Shown here piece after piece: positions 26,363 through 38,163 of a DNA stretch of 64,000 bases (within the stretch, counting starts at the first letter, position 1; every line of letters begins with the position of its first letter). This DNA comes from Phaeoceros laevis. Lineage: Eukaryota; Anthocerotophyta; Anthocerotopsida; Notothyladales. The translations under genes were made by a program, and so were the position numbers. The stretch covers positions 70,003 through 134,002 of the forward strand of contig JBNGIQ010009312.1 of assembly GCA_049999765.1 (NCBI GenBank), written 5' to 3'. Under the pieces are notes generated by a model. That model was given only the letters and a program-made list of their open reading frames with translations. It had not been told where the DNA came from and did not search any database.

Positions 26363-26486
26363 GCTTTAGGTTACATTCAAGAGCTATATAGATTTGGAAA
26401 CTAAGAGCCTTAAGGCTTCAGCTCATAGAAAAATTGCATTCACGCTTTAGGTTACATTCAAGAGCTATATAGATTTGGAAACTAAG
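26363..26486. repeat. 43-bp direct repeat pair
   Basis: 26363-26405 and 26444-26486 are identical over 43 bases, starting gctttaggttacattcaaga. Further partial similarity of the spacer suggests an 81-bp tandem duplication. Confidence 0.9.
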
Positions 26487-26848
26487 TGTTTCAACCTTTG
26501 AGACTTTAGCAGCTCAGCTCATAGAAACACACCACGAGCTACATAGAATCATAGATTGGGATATAGATTTTTTTAGACTAGCTTTTTTTTGTTAGACCCA
26601 AAATTTCATTGGTCATTTTTAGACCAACATAAGGAACTTACAAAATGATGCGGGAGTAGCTGGACCTGGGTTAAGAGTCTTAAGACTATCTTTCACTTCC
26701 TATCAAAAATAAATCTTTCTTAATGAATACGAATTACAATCAAAGTAAAAAGTTTAAAAAAATATTGAGATAATTCGTTCAATTTCAATCTTTATTTGTG
26801 GAACACTTCATTTCATAAGGGTCTATTTTAACTTGTGATGCATACACA

Positions 26849-27248
26849 NNNNNNNNNNNNNNNNNNNNNNNNNNNNNNNNNNNNNNNNNNNNNNNNNNNN
26901 NNNNNNNNNNNNNNNNNNNNNNNNNNNNNNNNNNNNNNNNNNNNNNNNNNNNNNNNNNNNNNNNNNNNNNNNNNNNNNNNNNNNNNNNNNNNNNNNNNNN
27001 NNNNNNNNNNNNNNNNNNNNNNNNNNNNNNNNNNNNNNNNNNNNNNNNNNNNNNNNNNNNNNNNNNNNNNNNNNNNNNNNNNNNNNNNNNNNNNNNNNNN
27101 NNNNNNNNNNNNNNNNNNNNNNNNNNNNNNNNNNNNNNNNNNNNNNNNNNNNNNNNNNNNNNNNNNNNNNNNNNNNNNNNNNNNNNNNNNNNNNNNNNNN
27201 NNNNNNNNNNNNNNNNNNNNNNNNNNNNNNNNNNNNNNNNNNNNNNNN
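26849..27248. other. Assembly gap of 400 N
   Basis: A run of exactly 400 unknown bases, a typical scaffold placeholder. Both flanks carry the same nine bases gcatacaca, so the true gap may be an overlap or a collapsed repeat. Reading frames spanning the N run are artefacts. Confidence 0.98.
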
Positions 27249-27997
27249 GCATACACATGTATAGGTGTTTTTGTATTCTTATTTATCATAGCTTTTGACT
27301 CTTGAGGCTTTACCTTCTATAAAATGATAAAGAATTTGATTAAATGATTAAAATCACATATTCATAAAGATAGTGAGTTCTCAAACAAGTTCAAATTGAG
27401 TTTATGTAACTTTATGATGTCACTCAAATAATTTCCTACCAAACTTATCATTGCTCGGATATTTTGACAATACCAAGTACACAAAAAAAGAAAAGCACTT
27501 CATGGGACGCATTCCTTAGATATGGGTATAACCTGAGTTTGCCCTCTAATCACCATTGCTATGACATTACAATATTTAAAACCACCAATTGTGTATATTT
27601 TTAATAAATTAATTTATTATTTTTGGTGATTGGTGATTTTTATACCAAATATTCAATGAACTCGTGTGCAATATTTTCAATGACATTATCTATAGATTCT
27701 AAAGTTCTAAACCACTTTTGCACACACGTGGTAAAAGAATATTGTACAAAATTTTATTGTCCAATGTTATCATTTTATTTGTAAGCTCATAGACAAATAT
27801 TATCTTGGTGAACATAAGGACATAACAAAGCTTAAGAAAATAATTTTGTGGTTAGCTTGAAACCAACAAAGCAAGCGGGTAGGGTGAACTTGCATGATAT
27901 CAAACTTGAATTTGGGAGCTTTAAGATGAAAAATTAGCATTAATCACTATAATTCTTGGTATTCAAATGAATGAGTACCTTCATTCAAAAATATCAG

Positions 27998-28061
27998 TGC
28001 TTAGACAAATACTATAATGTGGTCTTGCATGCTTAGACAAATACTATAATGTGGTCTTGCA
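27998..28061. repeat. Perfect 32-bp tandem duplication
   Basis: Unit 27998-28029 is repeated exactly at 28030-28061, starting tgcttagacaaatactataa. It lies in the AT-rich island outside any gene. Confidence 0.92.
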
Positions 28062-29467
28062 TAAATCTAGCTCCGTAACTTTGGATTGGGCAACTCCCCA
28101 TCACCAAAATTGCATGAAACAATACTTACCTTAATGTTGTTTCCTGGTATTTTTTAGTGTTAGATAGAATTCTTTGCTAGTTGGATAGTAATACATACAG
28201 AAGCACTTTTTACGACATAAACTATCATACAAGCTATATTTCATTGCTTTCTCACACAAGAACGCAGAGTACCCTTGGCTTGGTTCAAGAACCTAAGCAT
28301 CAAACACTTGAAAGTTGTATTGCACAATTCAAAGTTGCATTGTCTGGCTTTCAATTGGTTAAAGACCCTAGTCACCATAATTTCCTATTTGACATTTTTT
28401 CCTTTGTTAGATATCAAAATAGATTCTTGAGATGAGGCATATGTTCAATTCTCACTACATGTTACATTTCCATGTGAGAAATAGTTGCTTCTCTTTCCAC
28501 ATATGATATATATGTTTTCTATTGTACATCTTCATATAAAAGCTTTTGTAAGGTTGCGTAATAAATTCTAGCCACATCTTAAACTACATGAAAACATCTT
28601 AACTCAATGTTAGGTCTACAGTCCTTTGTTTCTCAAATTTCTAACATAGATGTAATTCTTGCTCTTTTACACTATTTTTTTATATCATTCACTGTGGATC
28701 TCCATGCTCACAATAGTGTAAACATGTAGATTGAACACTTTCGTGTAGTGAATGGATAAATTTTTACAATTTTGATTTGAAGACGCAGTTCAAGCTATCT
28801 TTCCTTAGCAAGGTACACAACAAATACAACTAAAAATTAGAACAAAAAAATATTAAATGGTTACTCTCAAAGCTAAGGGTCATTGAAGGCCAGGGCAATC
28901 GTGGTTTGCCATAATTGTAGCCCAATGAATTACATTTCCAACTCTTCATTCCAACCATTGAAAAACAAACTTTTGTTATAATTCTATTGGTTTGAATTGT
29001 TCCAATACCCAGGTACTACTTGCATTTAGGCACATATTCTTCCCATCCCAACTGCAGTGAATGCGTCGTGAACTGGCCCTTGTGAAGTTTTAGCCTTTTT
29101 TTTCTTTTTATGACGACGACGACCTGTACCAAAGTCATAGAGTATCTAAGACTAAGGTAAGCATATTTATGTATGTGATTTTAAAATATGCTAAAGCTTT
29201 AGTCAAGTGGACATGGATATGTTTATTCAATGTATTGTGGATTAATTCACACAAGAGAAACCTCTTATTTTTTTGCAAGTTTTTGTAAGACATGTAATCA
29301 ACGCAGCTAGCACATCATGTGAGTATTATGGAGCAACACATGAAAAGGTTTGTATAGAATTTGAGAAGTCCAACAAGTTGGACTCTATAAGTTAAACAAT
29401 CGACAAATAATTTGAAGATGTTTTTGATTTTTGCGAAAAGATTTTTGTTCTACAAAATGGTTGTGAG

Positions 29468-29851
29468 TTAAGAGAACATACGCTTGCGCCGTTTTCTTCC
29501 ATGTAGCTTGTGATGACTATGGCCCTTTCCCTTATGTTTACGCCGACGAGCCTTGTGAAGGATACGATGAACATGATGGGCATGATGGCTTACATGATGT
29601 GCTTTGCGGTGATGGACCACATGATGATGTTTAGTGTGGTGGTGCCTATGCTTGCCGTGATGGACCACATGATGATGTTTAGTGTGGTGGTGCCTATGCT
29701 TGTGGGGATGGACTAGATGATGATGATGATGACGCTTCTTACTATGGTGATGAATGAAATGACTATGCTTCTTCCTGTGACGTTTGTGACGTTTGTGCGA
29801 TTTGTGATGCTTATGCCGCCGATGATGTTTGATTACCTTATGTCGACTCAT
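29468..29851 (-). CDS. Hypothetical His/Lys/Arg-rich protein, 127 residues
   Basis: ATG at 29851, stop TAA at 29468. About 40% of residues are His and most others are Lys or Arg. There is no Asp, Glu, Cys, Trp or Tyr. Runs such as HRHHHTKHHHVVHHGK occur twice in tandem, encoded by an exact-frame 48-bp duplication. I do not recognise the family. Such composition could bind Zn, Cu or Ni, nucleic acid or membranes, but this is inference. A sequence cgt|atgttc near the stop also contains a gtatgt donor-like site, so the C terminus may be spliced. The frame stays open in a region otherwise full of stops, which favours coding. A simple-sequence CAT/CAC expansion giving a chance open frame remains the main alternative. 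Confidence 0.45.
   Translation of the reverse strand: MSRHKVIKHHRRHKHHKSHKRHKRHRKKHSHFIHHHSKKRHHHHHLVHPHKHRHHHTKHHHVVHHGKHRHHHTKHHHVVHHRKAHHVSHHAHHVHRILHKARRRKHKGKGHSHHKLHGRKRRKRMFS
29609..29704. repeat. 48-bp tandem duplication inside the His-rich frame
   Basis: 29609-29656 and 29657-29704 are nearly identical 48-base units starting gtgatggaccacatgatgat. Length is a multiple of three, so the reading frame at 29468-29851 is kept. Confidence 0.9.
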
Positions 29852-30254
29852 TGTGGATTACCTATCTAAAGTATACCTATAAGATAGCAACATGCTTCCC
29901 TACCCTCTTTTGTAGTAATATCCACTTTTGCAAAGCTTGAGGAGGCACACACGAAAAAGACGTTTCAGCCATTAGGCTCTATAGCATAACATTTCTCGAC
30001 TAGCATAATATTTCTCGACTTAATAAATCTCACCTACATATTTCTCACGACCGTATGAATACGGTTTTCTAAAGTTTAGTATACTAATTTATAAGATCTA
30101 AAAAAATCAAATTGCTGTTTTTAGATAAAAAGGCCTTACGGTTAGTTGTACTCTCACGAACATGCCAAATGTCAAATTGTGAATTTTGTATTCCAGGTTA
30201 AGCCTTCCACCCTTCCAAGATGCTTGTGGTTATCTCGCATACAACTATTACTGT

Positions 30255-30358
30255 CCATGGTGAAGTTGTCAAGGTGACTGAGGAGAAGAAGAAGAAGAAC
30301 CACACTGTAACCATGGTGAAGTTGTCAAGGTGAAAAGGAGGAGAAGAAGAACCACACT
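30255..30358. repeat. 56-bp tandem repeat with GA-rich tract
   Basis: The block ccatggtgaagttgtcaagg followed by a gaggagaagaag tract and accacact occurs at 30255 and again at 30311. Confidence 0.85.
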
Positions 30359-30611
30359 CTCACGGGGCGCATGTAGTACTGGCCAAAAGTGCGTGGCCAA
30401 GTAGTCCAAGTGTGGTCTCGACTGGGTGTACTGCTTTTGGGGCAATGCGCGTGTGCACCTCCGCATCATTTGCACTAGTCTAGTATTTTGTATCTTCCAC
30501 TCCACCTCCACATCATTTGCACTAGTCTAGCACTTCGTATCTTCCACTCCAGTCTACGGCAGATGGCAGGAATGCTAGCAGGAATGCTGACAGCCTTTCT
30601 AGTCTAGCAGA

Positions 30612-30745
30612 GGATCTCTTGAATACATCTGTAAGGCAGAGTGCTGAATATAATCCATGCACCCAGGTGTGAAGTGACTTCCACACATCTATGAGGCAGA
30701 CTGCTGAACATAACCCATGCACTGAGGTGAAGTGACTTTCACGAA
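30612..30745. repeat. Diverged tandem duplication of about 57 bp
   Basis: Two imperfect copies share acatctgtaaggcagagtgc / acatctatgaggcagactgc, then ccatgcac and gtgaagtgac. Outside any gene. Confidence 0.75.
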
Positions 30746-30911
30746 TGACTGTGGGAGAATGGTCTATCCCCAAGTATCTGTTGAAGCTTCATCAAGTCAA
30801 TGATAACGGAGAGTCCCAACCAGAGTCCCAACCAGCTTTCGACAGAACAGCATGCAGTTAGGCAGCTTCAATGGCCTGTATCCCCCCGTAATCTCACCAG
30901 AGATAATACGG

Positions 30912-33216
30912 GCCTTGGGCAGAAGTGCTCAAGGTGATGCCACTTAACCCTGTGCAGGCTGCATTCATGAAATTTGGTGGGGAGTCTATGGACGGTAGAC
31001 ACAAATAAATGTAGCTACAGTAGTTCCTACAGTATGATATGCAACTTCCTCCTTGGGCTCCGAACCCTGAACCTCAAGGTTGGAAGAAATCAAGTCTGAC
31101 TACTTGGATGTCCCCCACTGGACATCAAACAGAATGGACACATGATATTAGGGGATCAAAACATAAAGGCGCAACAACTAGCTTTCGGCATGATATGCAG
31201 CTTCCTTCTTGGGCTTCGACGCCAAGTGTTGCCACCTGGGTACCTTGAGCAATCACTCCCTGTTCTGGTTCCCACCTAGAGCCCTCTTGTGGACAGGTTT
31301 CTCTCTGCTGCCACGTACCATCCATGAGACTTCAGCTAGAGCACACTGAACACATGAAGAACAATAGTATCTCAGCAACCATGGTTCCGTGCTCCACATT
31401 TAACAATACTGCTGCATCTGGTCATGCTAATCACACGTTTGCAATTGGTGGCAGCACATTTGCTACTGCCAGGCTTTACCTTACGGACTTTGACCAGTAA
31501 AAAAACCCTGCCGCGGATGAATTTCTGGAAGACCTTCACAAGCCAAGGCTTAATTGGTACTGCAAACCACATGTACTTACAATGTGACATGAAGCACTCA
31601 GGTCTTGTCTACTTGAAGGCGGCACCCGCTCATGACGACGATCGTTCTTCCCTAGTGTTTCACACACTTGCTGAGCTCAGTCTTATAGGACGGATAATCA
31701 CAATTCACCGATATGACCACTTGACTGGCTCAATACACTAGAAAGGCAGGCGAGCTCTCATAGAATTCGTGGTTCTCATTGATTGATTCCTTGTCTCTAG
31801 CCAAACCGGCCGGGACCCTAGGACGCTAGTAAGCGACCTTCCGATGGGAACGGCAGAAGTCTTGAAGACACAATTGTCGCAAACAGAGAACCGGCAGTCT
31901 GGAATACCCCCTAAGAGCAGGCATTATCAATCACAAAACCTTGTGGGACACAGTGCGATCTTGATCAGTGACAAGAGTAACAAACAAGCATGGGCACTCA
32001 GAACTCAGAACAGAAGAACTGACATTTTAGATTACGAGAACACCGCTCTGCATGCAGTTTAGCAGCGACCCTGATCTTCTGTTGGCAGAATATCCCGCAC
32101 TTATCCCACCAGAGATGAACATGTCGAATACAGCCTTGGGAAGAGCTCAAGTTGATGCCAGGTGGACCCTGGCAGGCTGCATTCATGAGATTAGGCGGAC
32201 AAACATCCACGGCCGATGAATAAAATGGATGCAGCTACTCCCTACTGCATGATATGCAACTTCCTTCTTGAGCTTAAGGGCTTCGAACCCTGCATTTCAG
32301 GGTTCGAAGACATCAAGTGTTACCACTTGGATATGTCCCCACANNNNNNNNNNCAAACATCAAGAAAAAATGCACATATCGAAATGGATGCAACAAGAAT
32401 CGCTTCCTTCTTGGGCTTCGAACCATGCACTTCTGAGTGTTAGTCTACCGGGGACTAGTAACTAACGAACGCTCAACCGGGAGAATACGAGTAAAACGTG
32501 GTCGGAAACAACAACTATCTGCAGCTGGTTGAAATGTACCTTGCAGAGCTAACTTGAGCAATTCTTTTGTGCTTTGGCCCTCCAAGTTCCAACCCAGAGC
32601 CGTCCTTGTCGACATGTTCCGCTCTGCAGCCGTAAACATCCACGAGAACCACAAACTTAGCATTAGCCTTGGGAAGAACTCAAGTTGATGCCAGGTGGAC
32701 CCTGGCAGGTTGCATTCATGAGATTAGGCGGAAAAAAATAATCCATGGACGATAAATAAAATGAATGCAGCTACTCCCTACTACATGATATGCAACTTCC
32801 TTCTTGGGCTTAAGGGCTTCGAACCCTGCCCCTCAGGGTTCGAAGCAATCAAGTGTTACCTCTTGGATATGTCCCCACACGGGACGTCCAAACCTCAAGC
32901 AAAATGCACATATCCAAATGGATGCAACTAGAAATGTAGCTTCCTTCTTGGGCTTCGAACCCTGAACTTCTGCGTGTTAGTCTACCCCTTAAAAACCCCC
33001 GAGGACTAACTAATGAACGTATGCAGTCAACGGGGCAAATTCGAGTAAAACAACGTGCTCGGAAACAACAACTACCTGCAGCTGGTCGAGATGTACCTTG
33101 CCAAGTTAACTTGAGCAATTAATTTGTGACTTTGGCCCTCCAAGTTCAAACCCAGAGCCTTCCCGACAGGTTCCGCTCTGCAGCCGTAAAAATCCACGAG
33201 AAACACAAACTTAGCA
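30912..33216. repeat. Family of 0.43-0.55-kb repeats, three copies
   Basis: Copies start with gccttggg: copy A about 30912-31340 (diverged), copy B 32133-32665 and copy C 32666 to about 33216. B and C are adjacent, offset by 533 bp. Shared blocks in order are tgatgccaggtggaccctgg, gcattcatgagattaggcgg, atgcagctactccctact, an inverted pair around cttcgaaccctg/cagggttcgaag, cttccttcttgggcttcgaa, ggaaacaacaactac and ctctgcagccgtaaa. No long reading frame. It may be a non-autonomous transposon or local satellite. Confidence 0.85.
32344..32353. other. Assembly gap of 10 N
   Basis: Ten unknown bases inside repeat copy B. By alignment to copy C the missing bases correspond to cgggacgtcc-like sequence. 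Confidence 0.95.
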
Positions 33217-36200
33217 TTTCCGGCCTGATCCATGAAATCTCAGGAAGAGCCGACTGCAAAATGTACTTTGCATCTCAGGGACAATGCTTGGCAGATTCTG
33301 TCTGTAATCAAAACTCGTCGGGTAGCAAAACTTGTTGTCAAACTTTTACTTACAGAACTTGTGAACGAGATTTGATTTGAGTCCAAAGACTGGACACCAT
33401 GTCCTTCGACGATTTTCAGAAGTAAATCTTGAATTCCCAGTGTTGATGCCAAGGTGTTCTCGATCCCTCAAAATGAAATAAGACCCTCCGGTCCTCTTCA
33501 TTCTTCACCAAGTGTCAGTCCGAGTTTTTCCAGGCACCGTTCTTCTAATATTGCACCAAAGCCTGCAGGGCACCAGCAACCGCTGCCTTGTCTTTTGCAG
33601 CAAACCTGCTTACTTGCGTGCTAACGTGTTACTATGGAACCTGTCCATCTGCATCCCTCCAACTTCTACAGTCCCACATCATATTGACATCTGAAAGATC
33701 TGTCGAGCATCCACCTCGCTACCACATAACCCTTCACACACATTGAGGGCAACTTCTGCTCTCTACACACCGGGTTGAAGCCGTGGTATGCACCCAAACA
33801 TTCAGTCGTTCCTCTCGCAAGTCCACACGAGCTCAAGTGTGAATATGAATATCTAGCTCCCACTTCGTCCTTTCTTTCTTGCCACCGATGGTTGGACGCT
33901 TAGAATGCTTCTGCCAAGGATGGATCCACATGTACAAGTTTGTGGCCCCAAACAATGCGCTACACTGACCAGCTTAGCTTAAAAGGTCAGGTTACCTGCA
34001 AGGCCAGCCACACCGAATCAATGCCAGGCACGCAGACCTGTAGAAATCAGATTCCCGAAACACCCAGAACACATTGTGCCCACACGGAAATGTCGCTGCC
34101 GTCATCCCAAGAACTGACCATTCATCAACCCAGAAGGCTAGCGCTGACGAGGATCCCCATCCTATACATGCACTCATTTATTTCCCCATTGAGCTCCAAA
34201 ATACCTCGACCCTCCAAATCCAAAGAGCTAACAAGCTTTGGACACCCTTTGAAGTCATTTGTCTTGCCACTGAGCTCCACAACACCTCCTTTCTCCAGAA
34301 AAGCTGCGCCTTGCTGCCAGGACTGCAGCAGCCCACAACGGCAAAAAGCCACACCTCAGCAAGATGACCAGCAGCTGCGCAGCACAAAACTACTGGAAGC
34401 CAAACCAGTACCTTAACTTTTTGTGGGCCATCTTTCGGCGCTGGCACCCGAGACGCAGAGGAGGCTGCCTGCCACGCTGACCCAACTCTTGGCCGGAGCT
34501 GGCATGCACGCAATTACGTCCCTCGTACTTCAGTAAGCAGCGCAGCCAGATCACCAAAAACCGTTCCATAAGCGTCGTGATCCTTATACCCCTCCGTGTT
34601 TACCACTACCGGAAGTAAGGTTTAATGGCTTGACCGCAACTAGGCCAGGTGGTCGCAGACTGCAAAATTGGAATTCCGTGTATAGCACCGAAAGAGAATC
34701 TGGCTAAGATTGTGCAAGCGAGGCAGATTCTTAGAACCTGGCAAGCACATGCGTATATCTGTTTGAACCTGGCTGGCCGGGGTGGAAGGTTGGACAGTTT
34801 AGTGGAGTTGGTGACGCACACTGCCATAAGTCGGGCTATGCTGAGTATGAGGGCCTAGAAGCTTTTTTTTTTCTCTGCGTGAACAAGTGGAGGTGAGGTG
34901 TTGGCTGACTCTTCAATGCTGTTGGGTCGCTTGCTAATTGGACCCGCGAGCAGCTCCATTCACAGCTTGAAAGGAGGGTAGAAGCTCCGATACATTCAAG
35001 AACTCAATTGTGACATATTTTACGAGATATGATGATAGCTTACAATCGAGGCTACACTGTTTCAAGATAGGTCGAGGTCTGCAGAAGAGGCACTCTACTT
35101 GTACAAGCTTCAACATCCTTCCTTTCATTTATAGATCCAACGTTCACAACAAGCCCAGACACTACAAGGAATTAACGGAAGTACTGTCGAACAACCCTAA
35201 GTACGAGGAAAAACCTGCTACATGAGTCCAGAAGTTAGTCTTGCCTTCCAGACGGATCCAAGACTGCATTCATCCATTTGATATCAGGTGCGAAGGGCTC
35301 AGTAGCAGGCCATATGGAGAGAACTGGAGTCATCCTCAGGGATTACTTGCAGCCTTGAAGAAACCACCTCCGCTTCCAGAAGCTGGTCACCATCATGGAA
35401 CTCCGGAGTAGGATCAAAGACAAGCAGAGGACATACCAGTTAGTGATTGTACCTGGATGCAGTGGATAAGTTGAACCAGTGAGAGCCTCAAGCCATCTGA
35501 AGGGGAAAGTGCGCATCTGGTCACTGCTACAAGTCCAAAAGACACTCCTCTGGCTCTGTGGTCCAAAGGTCGACTACCTCCATCAGCCACGTTCAAAGCT
35601 CAAACTACTTGCGACTTGCAAAAGCTGGTTGTAAAACTCCAGCTGGAGTGACATCCAATGACGAACTTCCTTTGCTGGGGGCAACGACTGTAGGGGCCTC
35701 CACTCCCATGAACATGTCATCAAAATGCATAGCAAATATGGGTTTCGACATTAATACTGCCTGTACTCCTGCATTATTCTCTGTCGCCGTCCTCACCCCG
35801 GGCTCTTTGATGAACTCACTTTCAAGATGTGTACTGCCTGTTGTTGTGACAACAGCTGCAGGAGGTACCACCCTAATCCTGCACAAGCAAACAGACACTA
35901 GTTATCCTTTAGAAGACACACAGAATCGGAACATATCACCTATGCAGAGAAAGGAGCAGCACCTGCAACGTAGGTCGCATGAGTATTTCAACAGTTGAGG
36001 CTGCAGGGTTGTCTTGCCACTGCCCAATATGTCAGCTTAGTCTAGAGTGCGAAAAGGGGCGGTGTTCGAGATTCTATCATCGTGCAGACTTACTTCAACA
36101 GTCCCTCAATGGCCCCTGAAGCGAAAAAATAGCAGCGAAGTACCTAGGTACTGACCTGAAACTTGGAAGTGACATCTTGATGCTGGGTCCATTCCAGCCC

Positions 36201-38163
36201 CCCCGCAGCTCATTTTGTATCACCGCTGCCACAGCACAAGGTTTCCAGATTTCAGATACATTCACTTCCTGTCCCTTTAACAAAAGGGACAGAAAGCAGA
36301 AGTCAGAAAGCTGCTGAAGAACAGCCAAATAAGTTGACAATAGTCGCAAAATGCAGTCACATCAAGTCAAGAGGGGGCCAAGTGACATGGAGCATCATGT
36401 CTTACTATTCTGTGGAAGGGTAATATGGCAGAGATGATGACGTTGCCCTTCTTCGACTCGGATGTCGAATCCAATGTTACATAATTCCGTCGTACTGGAT
36501 GTTGGTTGTCCTTTAGCATTTCTCCATGGCCTGAAGAACTTGGTGGCCATATTCCTCCAGGCTGGTTGTCTCTTGACCGTTAAGGAGGCTGTCTGTCGGG
36601 GCAATAGAGCAATGAGAAAACAGGCAAACTGAAGCTTTTTTTTGCAAAAACTGATGATGTTTCTGAGCACAAAATCCCAATCGGTATACGAACCTGTGAG
36701 AACTTTGCAAACTGGCTTGGAAGTCCCACCTCCTGCAGCAGCAGCAACCTCTTCAGAGATAGACTTGAAAGCGATTCAACACGAGATTACAGGCTGCAGC
36801 AAGATCCCCTGATACCTTCCTGCCATGGTCGCAAGCTTCTTCACTATTGACTAGCACTTTGGCAGCCCAGCTACATAGAAACTAAGCAATCCATAAATTA
36901 GCTGCAGGATCTAGTCCGAGAGATCAATAGGAGACTTCAGTTTTGCATAACACTGAAGAAATCCGGATACTTCGTGCACAAAAAGTAGGTGTTCGAAAGT
37001 TTACGCGCAAGAGGTTGGAGGGTTCCACACTATGCCTGCAATGACGACGAGCTGCACAAATGGCCAAATAAATGTCTTCACTTCAGGCCACAGCAGCTCA
37101 GAATTGGAACAAGGAGCTCCGATCTTATATCACGCAAGTACTACCTAACCGACAGAAATTGGTGGAAACACTGAAGCACCGGTCATAGATATTCACAACC
37201 TCGTCAAACACACCAGCCGGGCTACCATTGTAACGTGCAAGGTAGAGTCCTCCCAGAGTATAGCTGCACGGTACATCCACCAGGCTTCTATCAGCCAATG
37301 CACAGCCTGGTTTTGCAACTGCGGCGAAGTGTACACCCTCACCCGAACGCTTGCACCAATTTGAGCTCCGGTGGTATGAACTGCTGCGCAACGTCCGCCC
37401 TCACCAGATGCAGCTGGTACAAGGCCCTGAGATGCAAGTCCACCACTGTTACTCTCCGCTTGCCAACGAACAATGACATAGAGCCGGCCTCTGCACACTC
37501 ACCTACCAGTGAAGGCCCAGGGTGCCCCCTCGCCGTATCCCCCAGTGCGCCCTGCCATCTCGGTTGATTACACCCCCGCTAGTGCAACGCTTCAATCTGT
37601 CAAGCTCGACGAGGAAAGCCACACTACAAAAGCAACCGCCGGTTGTTCGAAGCCCATCACTTCTGCCGTCATTCAACTATGTGAATCGTCAAATGATATC
37701 ACATATCACGTGCAGACGATACTGAACATTCGAAGTCAACCAGACAGGCGGGATTTGAAGAGCATTGCGAGCACGAAAATTCACCTCGAACTGGGTCAGT
37801 GGGTCACTCCCCGGTAATGAAAGAATATAGATAAAAAGCAAAAAGCACCCCCAAAGACTTAACCGTTAATCCCCATGACACATGTGGTCCTGTTCGGCAT
37901 TTAAGGGTTGATTTGAGCCTCTCGGTTTAATTAAGGGCTCTCGGCGTTTCACATCGGCTATATATGTATGGTTGCGCATGCGTTTTATCATCACTTCCGC
38001 TTGTGCTGCATGCGCTTTCTCATCATCTGCTCTTGTGCTGCGTGCGCTTTATCATCCATTGAGTGCTATATGCTTTCAGCTTATCACCACTTGAGTGCTA
38101 TAACCTCTCCACCTTTGATACTTTTGCTTAGCACCAATCCCTCTCTATAGGGGCCTTTGAGAG
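33217..38163. other. Long gene-poor region and probable F-box promoter
   Basis: About 5 kb with only short, mutually contradictory reading frames. One exon-like block on the minus strand, 36156-36274, has a good acceptor (ttaaag) and donor (cag|gtcagt), but I could not chain it to neighbours. Just upstream of the F-box gene, about 37975-38110, imperfect copies of tgcgctttatcatc and gagtgctata form a short repeated promoter-side block. Confidence 0.5.

Larger units (their letters stand above)
26090..30250. other. AT-rich, gene-poor island
   Basis: Base composition drops sharply from mixed GC to strongly AT-rich just after the F-box gene and recovers near 30250. The stretch contains an assembly gap, short direct repeats, perfect hairpins and many stop codons in all frames. 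The only long reading frame is the His-rich one at 29468-29851. No transposase, reverse transcriptase or terminal repeat was recognised. It may be decayed transposon DNA, an inserted foreign or organellar fragment, or a locally misjoined contig. Confidence 0.7.

Noticed and set aside
26785-27305. Long open frames on both strands across 26849-27248
   Set aside because: They exist only because the run of N contains no stop codons.
29510-29716. Met/Val-rich plus-strand frame opposite the His-rich frame
   Set aside because: It is the antisense shadow of His codons (cat/cac read as atg/gtg) and shares the same duplication.
30912-33216. Possible CRISPR array or tRNA genes because of repeats and ggttcgaa boxes
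   Set aside because: Repeat units are about 0.5 kb without regular short spacers, the context is eukaryotic, and no full tRNA cloverleaf could be folded.
34649-34858. Plus-strand frame with AHAYICLNLAGRGGRLDSLVEL, resembling a PPR repeat
   Set aside because: Only one motif-length match and no neighbouring repeats; could be a PPR relic but not supportable alone.
35558-35998. 146-residue plus-strand frame
   Set aside because: Competing open frame on the other strand, no recognised motif, no splice support.
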